Part shown: positions 37,301-46,300 of the stretch, one piece after another
Layout: the number at the start of each line of letters is the position of its first letter
Numbering within the stretch: the first letter of the stretch is position 1
Source of the DNA: Petrosia ficiformis
Lineage: Eukaryota > Porifera > Demospongiae > Haplosclerida > Petrosiidae
Length of the DNA stretch: 64,000 nt
Direction of reading: 5' to 3'
Assembly (NCBI GenBank): GCA_947044365.1
Contig: OX345648.1
Coordinates: forward strand, 2,254,501-2,318,500
Position numbers and translations under genes: made by a program
Notes under the pieces: model-generated
Told to the model about the DNA's origin: nothing
What the model saw: only the letters and a program-made list of their open reading frames with translations
Database searches by the model: none

Positions 37301-40300
37301 ATAGTAACCTGATGCCACTAAGCTCTTTCCTATAAAAACATTTTGTAGGATATCTCCCTTCTAGAGGTAGATTATGGCCTTGACCACATTTCCAACACTT
37401 AGAAGCCCATGAGCCTACCCTAGCATTGAAATATCTGGTTTAAATAATGAGAAACTCTTTATAATACAAAGGGAAGTCTTTACAAGTAATTATAACTAAA
37501 TCTAGGTAGAAATACTCATATTAGGGTAACCAGGAGACATGTACATTAAATATTACAGTAACTTTAGTCACATACAGCACCTTTCAGTGTTTAGCATGTA
37601 AATGGTTTACCGTTTGCATAAAGAGTGACTTTTTCCACCTTTAAAGTGTTTACTGTAAGTGTTTCGTTTTTATTCTGTTAGAATAACTCTCATGATTCAT
37701 AAATGGTTACTATAATTGCCCACACACCATGGTTATACTCAAAAAACTAGCTTTGTTTGATTCCGTAATTATAATCAGCAGCACCTGTATGTCATTATAG
37801 GAGTTGAGTGATGAAGACTTGAAGATAGCTGAAAAAGGTATCTACAGAGCATACCATGTCCTGAAGAGAATAGCTGACTATCGTGACTTTACTGTAGATG
37901 AATATGGTATGTTAACTGATAATGTTGTTTGGTGTTTCAATAAAGAATAATGCTGTGGTTATGGTATGCAAGTAGTATTGCACTTTAATTAATATTATAA
38001 TTACTAAAAGGGTTTTAGTTATTGTAGATATAAAAAAGACCTGTAATTTAAATTTTCATGTTAAATAACATCATATTAAATAGAAGTATCACAAAAACCA
38101 TAGTGCTTTTAGTTCAGTGTTTTTGATAAGCTCATACGGTGCACCATCGGCCCAAAGAGCTTCTTATATGACACTGCACAGTTCTCTCTTTGGGCCAGAT
38201 GGCACAGTTGATTACAATTATTTATCACTAACAACATTAACCCTTTGTTAATTGGCTCAATATGTATTCCCAATCGCGCGCACACTCTATTGTTGAGCAA
38301 ATTTGGCCCATGCTTCGAAACCTATCAAAACAATCTGTTTAAGTTTTAATTAGAACTCAATACTAACACTACAGGCATAGGTTCAGGTGCTTCAGTATAG
38401 GTACAAATGCTTCAATATCTGCTTTTGTACAGGTACAAATGCTTCAATATCTGTCAAGTACAAACACAAGCACCTTATTTTTTGAAGTCCAAGCACAAGT
38501 GCCCACATGAAGTACTTATGTACATTTAAGCACATGACTCCTTTAACACAGTTATATTAAACACAATAAACAATCTTAAAAACTATTACATCTAATAAAC
38601 ATTAGCTGTTCAAATATTTTCTCTGTGACTTGACATCGCTCTGGTGAGAATACAATGCCCACAATACTAAACAGCTGTGTGCTTGCCAGAACATGCATAT
38701 ACTAACACATTCACACAAAGAGATGACTATCATAGCTCAGATTCATATTAGACAGAATAGCAGTTTCAGCTGTTTGATAATTATACAATCAAAGTGCATG
38801 TACTAAGCTTTTAAAATGCTTGATAAACAAGCACTTGTCACAAAAGCAGTGATTAAGCACAATCATTTAAGCATGTTAAGCACAAGCACTCAAGTGCTTG
38901 AGTCCATGTCTGAGTCTAAATTAAGTTGATGGATAGATGAAGAGAGGAGTGATTGGTTCAAAAACTGATGGATAGATGAACAGTAGTATAATGGACTGAT
39001 GGACAATCATTTGGATGTATAGATAGAACTGTATTGTTCTTGTTTTAGTCGAATCTACTAGAAACAAATATTTTGAAGGGCCTCTCAAACAGGATATGGA
39101 GACATTATGGGAACATGTCAGTGGTTCGTCTTGTAGCATTGAAGTAAATTACCAGCCAAAAAAAGAAAAAGGGATCCTCACCCAAGTATATTTCCCTTAT
39201 GATCCAAAAGTGAGTTTCAATATCTCTTAATACTGGTCACTAAGGGTCAGTGCCTTGAAATGTGCCCAGGCCACTTGGCCCATGGCGCGATCAGAGTTTT
39301 AAAAATATGTTGTAGAAATGTTTCCAGATTCAGAAAAACTAAAATTAGGATTATCTTTTCCATTGTCTCCTACTACTAGTACAGGTGGTGATGTTCCAGT
39401 GCCTTTGGAACACATTTGCCTATGGAAGACTAAATTGGCCATCTAGTATACAGTGTGGCGAGCACTAGTAATTGCTTCTCACAACGGTTAATGTTTATAA
39501 TTAAAATTATATATGAATGTTTCATACATGCTATATAATTATGTAGGTAAGCATCCCAAAGGTTGGTCAATTAATAGAAATTGCACATAAATAATGCGTG
39601 AATAAAATCAGCAGGTAGTGACGAGTAACATCAAAAATGAATGGCAATTGTCATGATTTTGATCAAATGTTTACATTTTATTATTTGGCCATTTTGTAAA
39701 GATAGCCAACTTATTGGTGTCAGGAAAGAGCAATTATTGCTACACCTAGATGTGAATGGTGAGCAATTATTAATTAAGGTTATGATTTACCAAGTAATTC
39801 AGTGGATAAAATAATTATAGTTAGTTTATTACTATACATTAATAACAGTTATGAAAAAGCATCTGCATGCTAATAACAGTTAGGAAGGCACTGCAAAAGA
39901 ATCTCAGTTAAAATGTAAAAGCCTAATAATTACAATGTTTACGCAAAAAGTAATTCATACATAACTTGAAGGCACTGTAAAATTAACAATATAAATGACA
40001 ACAAAATAACAACCTTAGATCTGAGATAATGTTTTCTCCTTAACCTTGTTTTGTATATATAGAAACAGCTAGAAGAAGATGAAAAAGAAGACTTGAAAAG
40101 CAATATTGATCGTCAGTCTCAAGAGAACAAGTTGAAGGATCTTCTGAAATGGATAAAAAGGTTTCGGACAAAAAAGGTCAGATAAAACTTTGCAATTAGT
40201 ACATGTACATATCAGTGCCTCAAACTACACGGATATTTCCGTATTAATATGAAATTACTACAATGAACACCGATTACTGTAAATAACACTAAAAGTACAA

Positions 40301-43300
40301 AAAGTGCATGTGCAAGTATCTTTCAGTAGTAGCTCAACATCTAGTAAAGCCTCTAGCAGTGAGTTATAACTAGAGTAGTGTAAACCTTGTTACAGTTAGT
40401 GATACTGATGTCAGTGTACCTGCCAGAAAGAAGACTGAACTTTCAACTAAATCGACCAGGACCAGTTTGTACTGAAAAACTGAATGGCGTATTAATTTTA
40501 TTCATTTTTTTTTTGAAAATACAGAAACTTTCATTAAAAAAGTGAAGATTATAAATATTACACTGAAATGAGTTGGAGGTACTGCTGACATATTTATACA
40601 TCTATGCGTACTGTATGCATCTGCAAACATAATTTATCATAATTAACACTTGCCTGTGTAGGCAGAGCTGAGGGTTATGTACTGTGCTGAGGTTTTCATT
40701 TATAAACAAAACTTCTGAATAATAAACAACATAGGGACTTCAATCAAACTACCAAAAGACATGAAATTAAACAAGCATCAAATAAAACATAGGCTTTATC
40801 TAAAACCTATTGATTATAAAGTTATGACAATTTTTACAACTCATGATCGCTGTTTCACTACTTTCAGAAGACTTCTGGTGGCAAACAAGTGTATATAGAG
40901 AAAAAAACATCCCTATGATTGCTTTACAAATTTAAGTGAAGATAAAAGTATCCTTATGACTGCTTTGTGGTGTCCAGAATTCAGTAATCATGGCTGACTT
41001 TATCAAGCATGAAAGACAACAGCTTATTATAGTTATTATTTTGATTATCTACTCTCCTGACCTTTCAAAGGACCTTGTAGAACTTTAGGAATATATTTCA
41101 GGCAGAATAGCTACCTATTAGTTCCAGTTTCTACGTAAGCTCAACAGCTTTCTTTCTGCTGGTGTGTAGAGCTTGATCGCGCGTTCTTTTACGCGCCACG
41201 CCCATTAATTGACCGAGCCCCCCCCCCCCCGGGAAGATGTAACTTCCTTAACTACGTATACAACGCATACTCGCGTAGGTGACACAAACATAATTATATA
41301 TAATTATGGCCCGCAGGGCCATCCCTATGATTGCTTTCCCACGGGTTCGATGTATGTTTATATTATATATATATTTTTTTTCTTGTGTCCACTTACGCGA
41401 GTATGCGTTGTATACGTAGTTAAGGAAGTTACATCTTCCCGGGGGGGGCTTGGTCAATTAATGGGCGTGGCGCGTAAAAGAACGCGCGATCATTGATCAA
41501 GCTCTACACAGCAGCAGAAAGAAATCTGTGTAGCTTATGTAGAAACTGGAACTAATAGCTAGCTATTCTGCCTGAAATATATTCCTAAAGTTCTACAAGA
41601 TCCTTTGAAAGGTCAGGAGAGTAGATAATCAAAATAATAAGCTGTTGTCTTTCATGCTTGATAAAGTCAGCCATGATTACCGAATGCTGGACACCACAAA
41701 GTAGTCATAGAGATATGTTTATCTTTACTTAAATTTGTAAAGCAATCATAGGGATGTTTTTTTTCTCTATATACACTTGTTATAATTATATAATTATATA
41801 TATATAAACATACATCGAACCCGTGGGAAAGCAATCATAGGGATGGCCCTTATGAAATTATTATGTTAGTAGTCGTGTCTCCATGTTTCTAATTCCTTCA
41901 TCATTATCATTACTTTCCAACTGATGCACTCACCCATTGATTAGGTGAATAACTATTCTGCATTGGCATAACTTGCTTCTTTGGTTGCTTCTTCAAAAGG
42001 TTTTAGTACATGCGAGATCTTGCCCATCAATTGCCATTGAGACATTGTTATTTCTACTGGCCAGTTGACTTCACTAGTGACTGCAAAGATGGCCTATTGT
42101 TGCTCCATTAACCATTCCAACATATAATACAACGAATTCTACCATGTGGCCTGATCTGCCTATGTTGCGGTATATTGAGTCACTGTTGAATTGACTTTAA
42201 AGCCTGCAAGGAATGCTTAAAGTGACACACCACTTGTCAGCTCACTGACAAAGCATCTGAACACCTTGTTGTGCTAATACTCCATCATGAACAACTGATT
42301 AGAGGGTGTGAGCAAAACAACCAAATCTTAGAATGCTGGCATCACGAAATCCAGTTACAAAGTTACTGCCATTGTCACACAAAGCTAGATGGACAAATAT
42401 GCCACTGTTGCATACAGGAAGTAAATGTGCTAGCGATATTTTCTCCTGTATGTCTCTCATTAAATGGTTTGGCATAAAGACACCATTTCAATTGTCATCA
42501 ATCCAATGTCCTGTAAAACTGAGGTACCCATCTTGATTATCAGATGACCACAGATCAGTTGTGATGCTTAACATGTGGTTGCTGTTCTGATAATTGTTGG
42601 ACTCCATTTACTACTGCTTCATACATAGATGGAATCAGAGTTTCTGAGAGATATGTCCTAGAACAAGGAGTATATCTTTGCTCAATTGTATTTAAGAAAC
42701 GATGGAAACCAGGTTTTTCAACCATATAAAAAGGCAAACAATCAAGACATATCATTTCCCCTAGTGCACAATGAAGCTGTCTAGCACAAGGATGATGAAA
42801 CTCGTATGCTTTCGAGGAATCTAAGCACTTTTTCAGTGTTGGCTGGGACTGTGTCTGAGATCTAGTACATGATGAAAGCCCAGCAGATTTCGTTCATCAA
42901 TTTCAATAAATTCATTGTATTCCTTCTTGTGGTATTTTAGTAAATGCTTTTTCAGATTGGTGTTGGGGAGGTTTCCAAATAAATATAACATGTTCTTATA
43001 AAAACTTTAATTAAGTATACATAAGTATACTGAGCACATCATAAACTACTTAAACTCGCTTACATTCCCTTCATGTCTTCTCTAGAAATATCCTTGTTAC
43101 AAGTGTTACAAACCGCTATATGTTCTCAAATGAGATCTATGTTAATGAATCGCCAAATTGGGCTAGAATGAGACTTATGTGATGCCATTTTTACTGTTTA
43201 CTTTGCGGTCACCAGTGCGAAAGGTCAAGGTCAAAAATAAATTCATGCGCAGTTATCGGTATTGGTGTCCATATGCCTGATATTTAAAACCAGGAGCCCA

Positions 43301-46300
43301 TAATGAGAAAGCGTAAGAGTAGGAGCGGTAAACGATCATGCATTTAATATAAAATTGGTCAAACTATCTGTCTGACCGTCTGTTACTATTTTTAGAACCC
43401 ACGTGTATACGCCTTCTTAAAATATGGCTTCTAGAAAATAAAAAGCTACTATATACTACATTGACTAAGCTCCTTTTATAACAGAGAAAAGTATTGAGCA
43501 ATATCCTGGCTCATGTAACTGTGAAGATGTTCCTAGTGAAGCCATTGACAAAGTAGTAGGAAGCCTTCACTGCAATCACTTCAATGACAGAAGATAATGA
43601 TGTCAAACACTCTTGAATAGGACTAAACAGTTGTTTCTCGGCTTCCACAAAGCATGCTCTCCCTTTCCTGATAGTAGTTGACTCTATTTCTGCCTCCAGA
43701 CGTGTTCGTTTCATTGCTAACCTTGGAGATCGTCGAACTGTAGGCACTATGTTTAATGAAGGCGTGGGTTCTTAAATAGTAACAGACGGTCAGACAGATA
43801 GTTTGACCAATTTAATTAAATGCGTGGTCGTTTACCACTCCTACTCTTATGCTTTCTGGTCAACGTCATTATGGGCTCCTGTTAAAACCAATAATATAGG
43901 TAAGAAAATATAGGTATAGTTGCAACACTAAATTGGAAACACAACTCTTCTTGTTTGAAGTTGATCAAGTAAAATTGAAGTAGGGGCAGCTACAACATCA
44001 AGCTAGTCTCATGAAGGTTGGGTCGGGCTTCGAGAGACTAACATCGAGCTGGCTCTAAGCTTTCTGCCATTGACTGTCAATTTGTAGCTCCACTGTACCA
44101 ATACCTATACATATACCTATACCTGTGATAGTATAATTATTGTGCTAATAATTATGAGGTAGTGATTATCATAGTCTAATTATAGATTCAGTATGAGCTG
44201 GTGATTACTATTGAACAATTCAGAAAATAGTATAGACTTAAAATAACAATTACTATGATAATATGATAATTATTATAGGAAAATATAATAATAGATACAG
44301 TATAATAAATGGTCAATGACTCATATGTAATAGATATATGGATTAAGATCTATTAATTTTATAATTCATGATACATGCAAATAAATCTTTTAAAATCTTT
44401 CTCTATAGTCCAATATCAGCAGTATATCAGGTTTGGAACGGTCAATATCCTTCTCGTAAGTTGAAATGTAAAAACAAATATGTTTGTTGTACAATGCATG
44501 GATATATGCAGTGCTTTACAAAACAGCAATGAAAATACAGTTCTGGTGGCAAATACATAAGTCAGCCATGCCTTGTGCTATATTTGCCTTTCTCCCAAGA
44601 GAATGTCTTTCAAACATAATAATGACCACTGTAAACTCATGATGTAAGTATTAGTTAAAGCACCACTGCAAGCTGTACGGAAGAGTGGAGAGTGGAGTAA
44701 CCCCAATAACCTAATAGCCATTGTTTTTACATGCTTTTACATTTTTCTACAGCTTTAGTTTGTCTTTCAACTACTGCAGTCTCTACAAGTTCCTTTCTTT
44801 CTATGCTGCCTACCCTTAGCTCATGATTGTGTATGTGAAACCCAACAATCAACTGTCACTTGTACCAGGGGTCCTGCTTGTATTTATTTGTTTTACCCTT
44901 TATAGAATGTTTTACAGTGTTGCGAAGAACTATTGATATTTTCTTGCAGTTGTGTTCTTCTTATTACTTATATACAATACCTCATATGTGTATAACTATA
45001 CCTGGGAGTATTATCACATGTATCTGTTGTCATGTGTTATTACTATGATCACTTTACTTACACATGACTGAATCTCATTTAAATGCTTTTAGCTACCAGC
45101 ATACTTGTATACGAACTTTATTTCATTCAAAAAATTAAATAATTGACATTCTACAAGCTCACTAAATATATATCATTAAATTCAGTATCTGTTATAAACA
45201 TGCTAACTAACCCATTTACTTTAGTGGTTGGCGTCATTGGGCACTCTGTTTGCTTACGTTGCTTTTGAATGTGTTTGTCATTGCAGTATATGAAGTTCCT
45301 GCGAGGTTAGTATACCAATTGTATGAAATTGTACACATCATCATCATAGTTTTATTTTAATTATACAAACATGGTAGCTATAATTTTGTTGATGTAGTAA
45401 CAATAATTAGTAATACATGTGTATATTAGTATAAGAACCTTCTAAAATTTAAAAACAAACATCATTACATCCATTACAAATTTTAAAAATTATTCAATTA
45501 CCTTTTTAAAAATATTCCTCTGTAGTGATGTGTTGAGAGGAAATACAAGTGCTGATAGTAATGGTAGTAATCCATCAATGACTGTTATAACAGAACCACT
45601 TCCGCATCAGCACTTAAAATTCATCTTGATTTTCTTTGGTTCTATCCACTTTGTCTTGGGAATGTGGATGTGTATAGAATACTATATCCTGGGAATCTTG
45701 ATACTAAAAGAATACTTTGAGATGAAGTTTCCAAACACAGATGAACATTTCCATATCTCCAAACTACTACAAGTTTTTTTTCAGTTGATGTAAATAACGT
45801 AGGATTAATGGAAGGATGTATGGATGAATAAATGGATTGGTGGGAATGTATTATATATAAATGTATAGATAAATTGATGGATGTAAGCATGTTTTAAAGT
45901 GGAATGTAAAAAACATGGAGTTGAAAAAAGATTATGCTATAGAAATTATAATAATTTTTCCTCTCAGATGTGAGTGGATTGGTCGTCATAAGCAACTGAA
46001 AGACACTTTTTTGAAGTTACCTAATATAATTCAGCCTAGTAAATGCTTTGCATTATTACTGTCGAGTTTTGGTCCTCTCTATCGAATATTGTTTGTCTTG
46101 TGTTCCTTTTCTGCATTGTTTACGAGTGGCTACTTCTATTGTTTCTGTATACTGTATCTCTTTTTGAAGATTAAACTATTGTATCCAATATTGACTGCAG
46201 TCAGGAAAAGTTGTAAGTGAAATTTATCATCGGTCAAAATGTTTTTCAATATTTCAGTTACTAGAGTAATTTTGATAACAAATAATCTGCACATTAATCA

